Assembly: GCA_913056255.1 (NCBI GenBank)
Contig: CAJXLN010000010.1
Coordinates: 1-50,047 of the forward strand
Direction: 5' to 3'
DNA: 50,047 bases
Source of the DNA: an uncultured Thermotogae bacterium
GTDB taxonomy: Bacteria > Thermotogota > Thermotogae > Mesoaciditogales > Mesoaciditogaceae
Positions 8,792 through 17,443 of this stretch are shown one piece after another. A model generated the notes under the pieces. That model was not told the origin of the DNA and made no database searches. It saw only the letters and a list, made by a program, of their open reading frames with translations. The translations under genes and the position numbers were made by a program. Position 1 is the stretch's first letter; each line of letters opens with the position of its first letter.

Positions 8792-10645
8792 TCATTTTGA
8801 AAGTTTATAAAAATCCAACCCCGCCATAAGGCTCATTGGGTTGTAATACCATCCTTTGACCCATGTTCTCTCAACATGGTGACCCATTGGTTGAACCATG
8901 TAAAGCTCCATAGCATAATCGTGAGCCTTTTGAGCGAGTTCCTTGTAGATTTTAGCCCTTTCTTCAGGGACACTTGTTTTCATAGAAGCGACTATCAATG
9001 GGTTTAATTCCTTTGCGGCAAATTTTCTGAAATTATCCCCAAGAAATTTTCCATACGTTCCAAAACTCGACAAGAAAGGTTGAACAAAATCGTAAGCATC
9101 CGGATAATCTGCTGTCCATCCCATCACGAAGAATGGCAATCTCCCAGCAAAAACGTCATCAAGATACGATGCCCACAACTCACCTATTACGCTTACTTTG
9201 AATTTTGGATTTATCTTAGCCGCATAATGCTTGATCATTTCGCACGCTATTCTGCGCTGTTCATTACCCGTGTTGTAAACGATCGTAACTTTGAATCCCT
9301 TCTTCCACAACTCACCGTTATAGGCTTTTTTGAAATATTCTGTAGCTTTGGCAAGATCGAAATCATACGATGGCACTTCTTTGCTATACCCTAATAGCCC
9401 TTTTGGAATACAACTGTTCGGTATAATGCCTTCCCCATTCCAAACCTGATTTATATATTTTTCATAGGGAAAAAGGTATTCAAAGGCTTTTCGGACGTTT
9501 ATATCACTGAAGAAATCTGGAGGAACTCCATTCCCATCCAATTTTCCACTTCCAATGAATGATTTTCCTTTCGCATTCACGTTGAAGTTAAAGAATCCAC
9601 TGACAATTTCGAGAGTGGGAAATCCCTTTAAGACTCTCACTCCATCCATTCCTTCAACTAGCGACATGTACTGTTCTGGAACGTAGATTATATCCGCATT
9701 TCCGCGTTGAAGATCGAGCTTTCTCGTTGTAAACTCCGATACACGCTTTATTACGGCGTACTTGATTTTGGCTGGTCCAGCCCAATAGCTATCGAAACGC
9801 TCAAAAACTATTTGCCTACCCTTTTGCCATCTACTCAGTGTGAAAGGACCGCTGCCGTTTTCAATTGAGAAAAGTGGATCCTTTTCGCGTGTCGGATTGT
9901 AGTATTTCCACCACGTATCGGCTGTTCCAGGCCAAGCACCGTTATCAATCGCCCATTTTTTGTCTGTAACACCTGTCCATCCGGCGTAATGTGCAAGCAT
10001 CGATAAGAAAGGTGGATAGGGATGTGGTAAGTGAATTATGAGTTCGTTACCTTTGATCTCAAAGACTTTATCCATAAGGTTGAAAGCTTTAAGCATTGCA
10101 TCTTCGTATTCAGATTTCAGTTTGCCATTTGAGAACATATCGTTCCATTTTTTCACACCTGCGTACTTCATAACCCACTGAGTTATAGAATCGACGTAAT
10201 TCCCATTTATTGTTGGAAATAGAGCTTCCGCAATCATCCAGGCAGCTCCACCACTTCTATCCAAAACCAAGAGTCTCTCCAAGGAATACTTAACATCCTC
10301 TGGAGTTAGAATATCACCGTTGTGAAATTGTACACCTTTCCTTATGTGGAACACGTACGTTTTTCCATTGTCTTTTATCGTTCCTTCTTCAGTCGAAGGA
10401 ACGTTTGTGGAAAGCATTGGAAGATAACTCGTTAGGCTTGTTCCGTTGTATTGGATAAGGTTGTCGTACATCTGAGATACCGCTTCAACTGAGGCGTTAT
10501 CGTAGCACCACGCGGGATCGAGAGAAGGTATCGTTCCAGTAGTCTCCTCGATTAAGGTATCGGGATTTGCCACTGCATTGGCAAGAACCAAAATGCTTAA
10601 AGATGCAACGAGCAAAGTTAAAAGTACGATCTTCTTCAAATTCAT
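8792..10645 (-). CDS. family 5 extracellular solute-binding protein (peptide type)
   Basis: Secreted binding protein of the DppA/OppA family (SBP_bac_5). The signal peptide MNLKKIVLLTLLVASLSILV ends near ANAVA with no lipobox cysteine, so it should be free or membrane-anchored by uncleaved signal. Family features include SLDPAWCYDN, VFHIRKGVQFHNGDILTPEDVKYSLERL and ENGSGPFTLSRW. It is a clear paralogue of the next gene upstream over its whole length. No permease or ATPase accompanies it. AGGAGG lies only 2 bases before the ATG but 8 before a TTG at codon 3, so either could be used. The peptidase upstream suggests peptides, perhaps isoaspartyl-containing, but some Thermotogota members of this family bind oligosaccharides. 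Confidence 0.9.
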   Translation of the reverse strand: MNLKKIVLLTLLVASLSILVLANAVANPDTLIEETTGTIPSLDPAWCYDNASVEAVSQMYDNLIQYNGTSLTSYLPMLSTNVPSTEEGTIKDNGKTYVFHIRKGVQFHNGDILTPEDVKYSLERLLVLDRSGGAAWMIAEALFPTINGNYVDSITQWVMKYAGVKKWNDMFSNGKLKSEYEDAMLKAFNLMDKVFEIKGNELIIHLPHPYPPFLSMLAHYAGWTGVTDKKWAIDNGAWPGTADTWWKYYNPTREKDPLFSIENGSGPFTLSRWQKGRQIVFERFDSYWAGPAKIKYAVIKRVSEFTTRKLDLQRGNADIIYVPEQYMSLVEGMDGVRVLKGFPTLEIVSGFFNFNVNAKGKSFIGSGKLDGNGVPPDFFSDINVRKAFEYLFPYEKYINQVWNGEGIIPNSCIPKGLLGYSKEVPSYDFDLAKATEYFKKAYNGELWKKGFKVTIVYNTGNEQRRIACEMIKHYAAKINPKFKVSVIGELWASYLDDVFAGRLPFFVMGWTADYPDAYDFVQPFLSSFGTYGKFLGDNFRKFAAKELNPLIVASMKTSVPEERAKIYKELAQKAHDYAMELYMVQPMGHHVERTWVKGWYYNPMSLMAGLDFYKLSK

Positions 10646-10767
10646 CCCCTCCTAAATGTTATGAATTTTTGAGTAAATTCAACTTATCAAAGTTTCTTTT
10701 CTTCTTTTAAGGTATAGAACATAATGGCCTTTTTATCTTTCTTTCCCCATTTTCGAACTATGCAACA

Positions 10768-10793
10768 CCCTTCCAGCGAATCTGCTGGAAGGG
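10768..10793. repeat. perfect intergenic hairpin between the two binding-protein genes
   Basis: CCCTTCCAGC and GCTGGAAGGG form a perfect 10-bp stem with a 6-base loop in the 204-base spacer. There is no T-run on either side, so rather than a full terminator it may stabilise the upstream message or partly terminate, giving the two paralogues different expression. Confidence 0.6.
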
Positions 10794-10849
10794 ACTTGAA
10801 AGCAGAACTTTTGTGTCTTGGCTAAGGCAATGACTGATAATTCATCTTA

Positions 10850-12688
10850 TCATTTTGACAACGCGTAGAAGTCGATCATGCCACGTAACATCGGGTTGTA
10901 ATACCATCCTTTTATCCAGCTTCTCTGCACGTGGTTACCCAAGGGTTGGTACAGCCACATTATGGCTGCTTCATCATAAGCTTTCACCGAAAGTTCCTTG
11001 TAAATTTTGAGCCTTTCCTGAATATTTGTAATACTTCTGGCTTCATCTATCAATGGATCGAATACTTTTTTCGCCAACTCTTGATAACCTTTTCCAAGTG
11101 TAAGACCGTAGTAACCTGTACTGTACAAGAACGGATACACAAAATCGTCAGCGTCAGGATAATCAGCAAACCATCCAGTCATGAAATACGGCAACTTCCA
11201 CTCCAATCTATCTCGGACATATGAAGACCACAATTCAGAACGGACTTCTATCTTGAATCGCGGGTTGATCTTTCTCGCGTAAGCGCTCAACATGTTGGCG
11301 ACCTGGCGTGATTGAGCAGCACCAGTAATGTAAACGATTGACATTTTGAATCCTTTTTTCCACAATTCGCCGTTGAATGCCTTTTTGAAGTATTCTTCTG
11401 ACTTTGCAAGATCGAAATGATACTTCGGTACTGTCGGATCGTATCCGAATATTCCCTTCGGTATCGGTCCATTAGGCTGTAGGGCATTCCCATTCCATAC
11501 CTCTTTTATGTAAAGATCGTATGGGAACATGTAAGAAAATGCTTTTCTTACGTTTATGTCCGAGAAGAAATTCGATGGTATGCCGTTTCCATCCAATTTT
11601 CCGGATCCAACGTATGGATTTCCGTTCATGTTTATGGTGTAGGTCATGAAACCGGCATCTACACCAAGAATCGGCAGTTTTTCAAAGACTTTCACCCCGG
11701 GGATATTTTTAACTAAAGACAAATACTGTTGAGGAATAGCCGCAATATCAGCATCTCCGTGTTGAAGCATGAGTTTGCGTGTGGTGAACTCTTTAACAAC
11801 TTTTATGATGATGTTTTCCACTTTTGCCGGAGCTCTCCAATAGTTGTCAAATCTTTTCAACGTTACTTCGATTCCTCTTTCCCACTTCACAAGCTTGTAT
11901 GGCCCAGTTCCATTTGCAATGGAGTAAAGTGGATCTTTCTCTCTAACAGGGTTGTGATATTTCCACCACGTGTCAGCTGTTCCTGGCCACGCACCGTTAT
12001 CAACTGCCCACTTTTTGTCGATGATGTAAGAACCACATATTCCGTGTGCAACTATGGATATAAGAGAGGGATAAGGCTTTGGCATGTGAATGATGACGTC
12101 ATCGCCTTTTATCTCGATGGATTTATCAAGAACTGCAAAAGCCTTGAGCATCGCGTCTTTGTATTCTGGCTTTAAAACTCCATCTGAAAAAAGAGCGGAA
12201 TATTTGGACACACCTGCATATTTGGTAACCAAATCTTCAATAGAGTTCACACCAATTAGAGGCATCGCGATCATCCATGAGGGCCCGCCAGAGCGATCAA
12301 AAACGATTTGTCTCTCCAATGAATATTTGACATCTTCCGGTGTTAACAGATCGCCATTGTGAAAGTAAACGTTCTTCCTTATGTGGAAAATGTACGTCTT
12401 TCCATTATCCTGTATTGTTCCATCTTTCACACTTGGGACATTTGTGGAAAGCATTGGAAGAAATCGAGTGGTGCTTGGGCCGTCGTACTGAACAAGACTC
12501 TCGTAAATCTGAAAATCCACGTTGTTGGAGGGGGGAGAGTATGGCCAGAAAGGATCCAAACTCACTATGCCACCTTCAGTGACCTGAATTATCGTGTTGG
12601 GGTTCACAACGTTTGGAAATGCAGTTGCACTCATTAAAAGCACGAATAGCAGTGCAATTCCCAAGATGATACTCTTTTTGAAGTTCAT
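10850..12688 (-). CDS. family 5 extracellular solute-binding protein (peptide type), paralogue
   Basis: Second DppA/OppA-type binding protein. Chosen start ATG 12688 gives the signal peptide MNFKKSIILGIALLFVLLMS and follows AGGAGG at good spacing; the frame is open further upstream from a TTG at 12724, but that would lengthen the signal peptide and has no ribosome site. The mature part carries SLDPFWPYSP, FHIRKNVYFHNGDLLTPEDVK and ANGTGPYKLVKWERG, matching its neighbour block by block. The iadA stop is only 38 bases upstream, so the sigma-54 promoter in front of iadA should drive this gene too. Confidence 0.91.
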   Translation of the reverse strand: MNFKKSIILGIALLFVLLMSATAFPNVVNPNTIIQVTEGGIVSLDPFWPYSPPSNNVDFQIYESLVQYDGPSTTRFLPMLSTNVPSVKDGTIQDNGKTYIFHIRKNVYFHNGDLLTPEDVKYSLERQIVFDRSGGPSWMIAMPLIGVNSIEDLVTKYAGVSKYSALFSDGVLKPEYKDAMLKAFAVLDKSIEIKGDDVIIHMPKPYPSLISIVAHGICGSYIIDKKWAVDNGAWPGTADTWWKYHNPVREKDPLYSIANGTGPYKLVKWERGIEVTLKRFDNYWRAPAKVENIIIKVVKEFTTRKLMLQHGDADIAAIPQQYLSLVKNIPGVKVFEKLPILGVDAGFMTYTINMNGNPYVGSGKLDGNGIPSNFFSDINVRKAFSYMFPYDLYIKEVWNGNALQPNGPIPKGIFGYDPTVPKYHFDLAKSEEYFKKAFNGELWKKGFKMSIVYITGAAQSRQVANMLSAYARKINPRFKIEVRSELWSSYVRDRLEWKLPYFMTGWFADYPDADDFVYPFLYSTGYYGLTLGKGYQELAKKVFDPLIDEARSITNIQERLKIYKELSVKAYDEAAIMWLYQPLGNHVQRSWIKGWYYNPMLRGMIDFYALSK

Positions 12689-12726
12689 AAGCAAAACACC
12701 TCCTGTTTTTTGAAGTTCTCTCAAAT

Positions 12727-13866
12727 TCAGTTAACCCTTAACTCGTTTTTATGAAAATATTCTCCATTGACCATGATCGAATCTATTTCGAGATTTTTTT
12801 GATCTAAAAAAACAATATCTGCACGCTTGTCAACATCCAAATTGCCCACATTTTTTAGTTTAAAAAATCTTGCAACATTTACGGTGAAAGGTTTCAAAGC
12901 ATCTTCCATTTTCATACCGGATTGAACACATTCTCTGAAAGCTTTGAACATCACAGAACATCCAGAAATCTTCATGGATAAAAAGTTACCACTCTCATCG
13001 AAAACTGGAATGCTGCCTTGAGAATCGCTACTCACCAAAATGTGATCTATATCTCCACCATTTTCAAGCAAGTATTTTATAGCGTCCTTAACACTTACAA
13101 ATTCACCTTCAGAAATACCTGCCGTTAGATCCACAAATCCACCCCTCTTCATCCACTCTGCCGCGGCCTCTAAAAGTCTTGAATTTCTATTCACATGTGT
13201 GGGAAGAAAAGAGGTTATTTGTACTTCATCGTCCGAAATAGCCTCCATTAACGGGGAAAGCATTTTGCTCGATTTTCCAACATGTACAACGATCTTTCCC
13301 GACTTAGACGAAAGAAGAGAAGCAACATGACATTCCCCAGCAAGTCTTCGAATTTCCTGAATCGTTATTACACTGGAACGATGATCTGAAATTGCCACTT
13401 CTCCAACGCCTATGATGGGATCCAAAAGTACTATATCTTTTTTTACAGATCCGCTTATCGTTTGAATGGGATACTCATAAGATCCCGTTAGCATGTAAGC
13501 ATTTATTCTTTCTTCGCGAAGAGCTTTGACTTTAGCAAACAAAGAGAGCAAAGATTTCGTTACAGAGTCAGTTCCTAATAAGCCTATCACACTGGTAATG
13601 CCACAACTCAGAAGCTTCGAAGCTTGAATTTCCGGGATTCTTGATACAAACCCGCCTTCTCCACCACCTCCAATGACATGAACATGCCCATCTACAAAGC
13701 CTGGAACGGCGATCTTGCCATCAAAATTCTTGGTAATGCTTTTGGGGAAGCTGTATTTTCCAATATTATCGAATATTCCCTCAATATGCTCACCGACAAT
13801 TAACAGATCTTTTTTCCCCGAATAGGTAGGAGTGTACAATTCCACTTTTCGAAAGATTTTTATCAT
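12727..13866 (-). CDS. iadA: isoaspartyl dipeptidase (beta-aspartyl peptidase)
   Basis: Amidohydrolase-fold metallopeptidase (MEROPS M38) that hydrolyses beta-aspartyl dipeptides arising from damaged proteins. GFVDGHVHVIGGGGEGG holds the first metal-binding pair H61/H63; VVHVG, FLPTHVNRN and SSDSQGS supply later His and Asp ligands, and LLGTDS and MLTGSYEYP match E. coli IadA as I recall it. Where E. coli has the carboxylated lysine (GVKCAISDHRS), this protein reads GVGEVAISDHRS, so E156 probably bridges the metals, as in a described second IadA type. The start is ATG 13866, preceded by a G-rich run; the frame is open to 13944. It heads the peptide-utilisation operon. Confidence 0.92.
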   Translation of the reverse strand: MIKIFRKVELYTPTYSGKKDLLIVGEHIEGIFDNIGKYSFPKSITKNFDGKIAVPGFVDGHVHVIGGGGEGGFVSRIPEIQASKLLSCGITSVIGLLGTDSVTKSLLSLFAKVKALREERINAYMLTGSYEYPIQTISGSVKKDIVLLDPIIGVGEVAISDHRSSVITIQEIRRLAGECHVASLLSSKSGKIVVHVGKSSKMLSPLMEAISDDEVQITSFLPTHVNRNSRLLEAAAEWMKRGGFVDLTAGISEGEFVSVKDAIKYLLENGGDIDHILVSSDSQGSIPVFDESGNFLSMKISGCSVMFKAFRECVQSGMKMEDALKPFTVNVARFFKLKNVGNLDVDKRADIVFLDQKNLEIDSIMVNGEYFHKNELRVN

Positions 13867-13889
13867 TAAAATAGCCCCCCACTTTTTGT

Positions 13890-13906
13890 AGCGAAAATCA
13901 TGCCAA
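13890..13906 (-). promoter_or_regulatory. sigma-54 (-24/-12) promoter of iadA
   Basis: On the minus strand TTGGCATGATTTTCGCT fits the sigma-54 consensus TTGGCACG-N4-TTGCW: the invariant GG and GC are present with exactly 10 bases between them. Transcription would start near 13879, about 13 bases before the iadA ATG. A sigma-54 activator is encoded immediately upstream at 14051-16060, which strongly supports the call. Confidence 0.7.
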
Positions 13907-14050
13907 AACTCGGTGCATTGGTATAGGACTGTACTGCATATCATAAGAAATCAGGAAAATATGTGTATTAATGGAAGGATTAAATTGACAAAAAAGTTAA
14001 TCAAACAATAAATAGGATCAAAAAATGGATAAAAATCAGAGGAATAAAAT

Positions 14051-16060
14051 TCAATTTTCCTTATTTAAAGAGGAAATTAATTGGTATCCCAATTGGGTAA
14101 GTGTTGTGCCCTTTCTTCCCCTATTAACAGATACGTATCCAAGGACACGAAGTTTTGAAAGTATCTTTCTCACTTTACTTTCCTCAATATCGTATGCACT
14201 GGAGATCTTACTTCTTCCGGCGCTTTGATTTAACCAAATAAATCTTAACACTTTAATCTCCTCAAAACTTGGCTTTTTATCAGCACCTTTTAGCAATTTT
14301 CTTGACAAATACGGAGGTATTTCATGTATTCCTATTTCACCCGAGAAAAGATTCCCGACGTAGTCCACAAAATTTTCAACTTCTCGAATGTTGCCAGGCC
14401 ATTGGTATTTCTTAAGCGCATCCATCAAACTTTTATCAAAAGAAATTTTGTAACTCTTTTCATTTACAAAATGCTCTATGAGCATTTCAAGATCGTCAAT
14501 TCTTTCGTAAAGAGATGGGAGCCTGAGTTGAAATGTTGATATTCTGTAAAATAAATCTCGTCTGAATTTCCCTTCTTCCATCATCTGGAATAGATCCGCA
14601 TTTGTTGCTGATATCACCCTGGCATTTACCGGTATAATATGCGTACCTCCCACTTTTATGATTTCTTTTTCTTGTAACACTCTTAACAGCTTGGATTGTA
14701 ACATCAAAGGTATTTCGGATATTTCATCCAAAAATATTGTGCCGTTGTTCGCAACTTCGAAGAGGCCTGATTTTCCTCCCCTCTTTGCACCTGTAAAAGC
14801 ACCTTCCTCATAACCAAACAATTCACTTTCAAGAAGATCCTCTGAAAGAGACGCACAGTTTATTGGGACGAAAGGCCCATCAGATCTCTTAGAATAATTA
14901 TGAATTGCCTGAGCAAAAAGTTCCTTTCCAGTACCACTTTCGCCTTCCAACAGAACGGGTATATCTGAAAGTGCTATCTTCTTGGCAAGTTTCACAATTT
15001 CATGAATCTTATCCCCTCCTATTATCATGGAAAAATTCGCTTTCGCGCTCATGCCGGATTTTCTGACCTTCACAATGTGTTTTCTCTCGACTTCTCTGTA
15101 AAGTTCCACCGGATAAAATGATACCATTACGGTTCCCTTAGGAACTTCTTTGGAATTCAATACCATCTCAGCACCATCTAACTCAATTATCTCGTTGTGA
15201 AGATCTTTATCAATAGATCTCAAGCCCATCTTCTTGAGTATGGGAGTTACGCTTCTTCCAATGATATGACTTGACTGGATTTTCACGTACTTTTCAGCAA
15301 AACGGTTGAAGAGGAGCACAGTTCCGTTATCTTTGGAATAAGCCATTACCGCTTGTCTGGCCATTGAAAGCACTGTTTCTAAGTCGAGCCTCACGGTTGC
15401 CATATCCAAAAGAAAGCTTTGCAAACCCGGTTGTGTGGATTTAACCGTCTTTGAATACTCCAAAAGCTTCTGAAGATCTTCCCATTCAAATAAATCAAGC
15501 CTGAAAAGTAGTTCGAGTATGACTGAAGGATCGAAGATACGATCGTGTATATCTATGACTCTTTTCACAAAGGAAGGAACGTGTTTTTTTTCGCCTGGCG
15601 TTATGGCCACATCAAGCTTTGGGAAATCTTTACATCCAGGATAGTACGGATATATTTTGAGGTTGAGTCCGAATTCTTTGATCAACGTTACGACTTCTTC
15701 AGCAGATTCTTGAGTATCATTCACCAAAAGGAGAGAAGTTCCTTCGGAAATTCCCTTCAGTTTCCTCCATCCATTCATTGTCAATGTTCTGCGAGGACTT
15801 AAGATGGGAATTGAACTCCCGGAGGGAGTATAAACGTATTTCGCAACAGCGCTTCCTGATAAAAGCACCACGTCTGCGTCACATTTGATAGTACCTATCC
15901 TGTCCGTAACGATGTATTGTATGAATTCTACTTTCCCGTCTAAAAATTGTCTCAATTCTCGCTCAAGTAGATCGGCTACTTCACTTTTCAATGAGACAAT
16001 TCCGACTTTCTTCAAAAAAGATTCCCCCTTTCCAAACAAAGTAAGCGGAGAGTAGCTCAC
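14051..16060 (-). CDS. sigma-54-dependent enhancer-binding transcriptional activator
   Basis: A 669-residue activator. Residues 1-190 form an unassigned sensory region somewhat like the PrpR N-terminal domain; 210-325 look like a PAS domain. The AAA+ engine follows: Walker A GESGTGKE (373-380), sigma-54-contacting GAFTGA (420-425), Walker B TIFLDE (441-446) and arginine finger in FRRDLFYRI. The C-terminus is unusual: instead of a Fis-type helix-turn-helix, the last ~80 residues (EEIKVLRFIWLNQSAGRSKI onward, then VRKILSKLRVLGYVSV) read as a winged helix. It overlaps ccdA by 4 bases and its target is probably the adjacent iadA operon, which has a matching promoter. Confidence 0.92.
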   Translation of the reverse strand: MSYSPLTLFGKGESFLKKVGIVSLKSEVADLLERELRQFLDGKVEFIQYIVTDRIGTIKCDADVVLLSGSAVAKYVYTPSGSSIPILSPRRTLTMNGWRKLKGISEGTSLLLVNDTQESAEEVVTLIKEFGLNLKIYPYYPGCKDFPKLDVAITPGEKKHVPSFVKRVIDIHDRIFDPSVILELLFRLDLFEWEDLQKLLEYSKTVKSTQPGLQSFLLDMATVRLDLETVLSMARQAVMAYSKDNGTVLLFNRFAEKYVKIQSSHIIGRSVTPILKKMGLRSIDKDLHNEIIELDGAEMVLNSKEVPKGTVMVSFYPVELYREVERKHIVKVRKSGMSAKANFSMIIGGDKIHEIVKLAKKIALSDIPVLLEGESGTGKELFAQAIHNYSKRSDGPFVPINCASLSEDLLESELFGYEEGAFTGAKRGGKSGLFEVANNGTIFLDEISEIPLMLQSKLLRVLQEKEIIKVGGTHIIPVNARVISATNADLFQMMEEGKFRRDLFYRISTFQLRLPSLYERIDDLEMLIEHFVNEKSYKISFDKSLMDALKKYQWPGNIREVENFVDYVGNLFSGEIGIHEIPPYLSRKLLKGADKKPSFEEIKVLRFIWLNQSAGRSKISSAYDIEESKVRKILSKLRVLGYVSVNRGRKGTTLTQLGYQLISSLNKEN

Positions 16061-16734
16061 GATATGGCTAATACTCCCAATTTTCCGAATATCATGAGCA
16101 GCCCAACTGTGATCAGTACAATTCCGCCAACTACGTTGATCTGCTTTTGATATTTCGAAATAGCGGGAACGATCTTATTCACAGAATCTATTAGAATGGC
16201 AGCTAACAACAACGGTATCATTATTCCAACCGAAAATAAAGCCAGCAACAGACCTCCATTAAGCGTGTTGCCCGTAGCTGCAATGGTGAGTATTGCGCCG
16301 AGAGTGGGTCCTATGCAAGGAGTCCAGGCAAAAGAGGTAACGATTCCAAATAAAAAAGCACTCCAAAATCCTTCTATCTCACGGTTAAATGGTAAGAGTA
16401 TTCCTTTTTCAAAAAACGGTAATGTGAATAAGCCTGTAAAACTTAAGCCAAAAACGACGATCACTATTCCACCGATCAGTTCTATCAGACGTCGTGAACC
16501 CACTAACAACATTCCAAATGTTCCGGTGGCAAGCCCAAGTAAAATGAAGATCACAGACAATCCTAGAGAAAACGCAAAAGCACGCCAGAGCGCACTTTTT
16601 TTGCCCTTAGATGAGATTAAAAAAGCCAAAAAACCCGGCAGAATTGGAAAAATACACGGTGAAAGGAAACTGAGTAGTCCTCCAACCAGTGCCGCCCACC
16701 AATTCACTTGTACCGTAACAAGAGAAAATTCCAA
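16057..16734 (-). CDS. ccdA: CcdA-type thiol-disulfide transmembrane transporter
   Basis: Six-helix membrane protein of the CcdA/DsbD family, passing reducing equivalents from cytoplasmic thioredoxin to extracytoplasmic thiols. The two redox cysteines lie in the signature motifs SPCIFPILPG and TPCIGPTLG. The TTG at 16734 sits 8 bases after AAAGGAG and is the preferred start; a GTG at 16743 abuts the same site too closely. No cytochrome c or thioredoxin-like partner is nearby. It forms a two-gene transcript with the sigma-54 activator (ATGA overlap); a functional reason for that pairing is not evident. Confidence 0.88.
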   Translation of the reverse strand: MEFSLVTVQVNWWAALVGGLLSFLSPCIFPILPGFLAFLISSKGKKSALWRAFAFSLGLSVIFILLGLATGTFGMLLVGSRRLIELIGGIVIVVFGLSFTGLFTLPFFEKGILLPFNREIEGFWSAFLFGIVTSFAWTPCIGPTLGAILTIAATGNTLNGGLLLALFSVGIMIPLLLAAILIDSVNKIVPAISKYQKQINVVGGIVLITVGLLMIFGKLGVLAIS

Positions 16735-16811
16735 ATTTTTCACTCCTTTTGATTGAATTGTACTTTTGATTTGGCTTTGACATCACAAAAGATATCCTTT
16801 TCTTTTCAAAA

Positions 16812-16840
16812 ATTTTACCATTTAATTCGGTTTATTCCAA
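16812..16840 (-). promoter_or_regulatory. promoter of the ccdA-regulator operon
   Basis: On the minus strand TTGGAA (16840-16835), a 17-base spacer ending in TGG, and TAAAAT (16817-16812) make a good housekeeping promoter with an extended -10. Start of transcription would be near 16805, about 70 bases before ccdA. Confidence 0.6.
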
Positions 16841-16956
16841 TTTTGAACTCTTTAGCTTTTTTAAGATCAGAAACAGAAGACTCTCCATTTCAACATTTAG
16901 AACCTATCCTTAAATAATCACTATATCTTTAACTCTCAAGTATCATCGTTCTCGAC

Positions 16957-17308
16957 TTCACGACTACCGTTTCTTGGCTGCCCTCAAAACAAAGATTTTT
17001 TTTATTCTACTCTCCCGAAGTCTCGGCTATCGCTTCTCAACCTGTCGTTTTCGGTCATAGAAGTGGGAAAAATATTCTCCACTGGAGAATCCCGTCGCGG
17101 CTACCGCTTCTCGGCTGCCGCCTCGGGCATAAAAGTGGAAAAAATGGTGCTAAAGGGTCGCGGCTACCGCCTTGGTCGGGAATGTCGAGGTAACGATTCT
17201 CAGCTACCGCTTCAGACAAAAAAGTGGAAAGCCGTTCCCCCACAGGGGAACTCCACTCCCACAGGCACTCTCGACACCTCCACTCCTCCGCTCTCTTGGC
17301 TCCTCCGC
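16957..17308. repeat. GC-rich array of degenerate 14-base units
   Basis: The 700-base gap between ccdA and the tricorn gene holds repeated variants of KTCTCGGCTACCGC: 16957-16970, 16971-16984 (weaker), 17020-17033, 17094-17107, 17108-17121, 17157-17170 and 17197-17210, with a more distant TCTTGGCTCCTCCGC near 17292-17308. Two pairs are directly abutting. The units are embedded in longer repeats that share an AAAGTGGAAAA-like block (17060s, 17130s, 17220s). The stretch is conspicuously richer in G and C than the flanking spacer. A related unit, GTCTCGGCTCCTCCAC on the minus strand, is at 49936-49951. Function unknown. Confidence 0.6.
17039..17190 (+). pseudogene. gene-like fragment, copy B of the two-copy dispersed repeat
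   Basis: The plus-strand frame through GTG 17063 reads VGKIFSTGESRRGYRF then SGIKVEKMVLKGRGYRLG, which aligns with copy A at 5265-5423 (VGKTFFTGESHSGMK, KVEVMVPKGTHYLG). Between GES and SG this copy has 27 extra bases, exactly nine codons, consisting of two of the 14-base units. The frame continues to 17338 but loses resemblance to anything. No plausible full gene is present, so I read it as a remnant or a mobile sequence block. Confidence 0.3.
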
Positions 17309-17443
17309 TCCTATTTTTGTTTAGAGATAAGCTCTTAATCTAATTGGCAATATAATGTTATTATAGTACGGCAGGAACTGCCAGAATTCAATTCTGTAAA
17401 ACAGGAAGCTAACAGATTTTTCATGAATTCAAGGAGGTGTAAA

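Noticed and set aside
10763-10776. A second sigma-54 promoter upstream of the 8792-10645 binding-protein gene
   Set aside because: The minus strand has GG and GC near here but with 9 bases between them instead of the required 10, and the site overlaps the hairpin arm.
17063-17338. A 91-codon frame through the GC-rich repeat region as a real gene
   Set aside because: It has no ribosome-binding site, loses resemblance to its partner fragment after about 17190, and the composition follows the repeat units; treated as a remnant only.
17344-17356. TTGGCA followed by TATAAT as a complete tricorn promoter
   Set aside because: The two hexamers are nearly adjacent instead of about 17 bases apart, and no sigma-54 GC is at the right distance; only the TATAAT is a plausible element.
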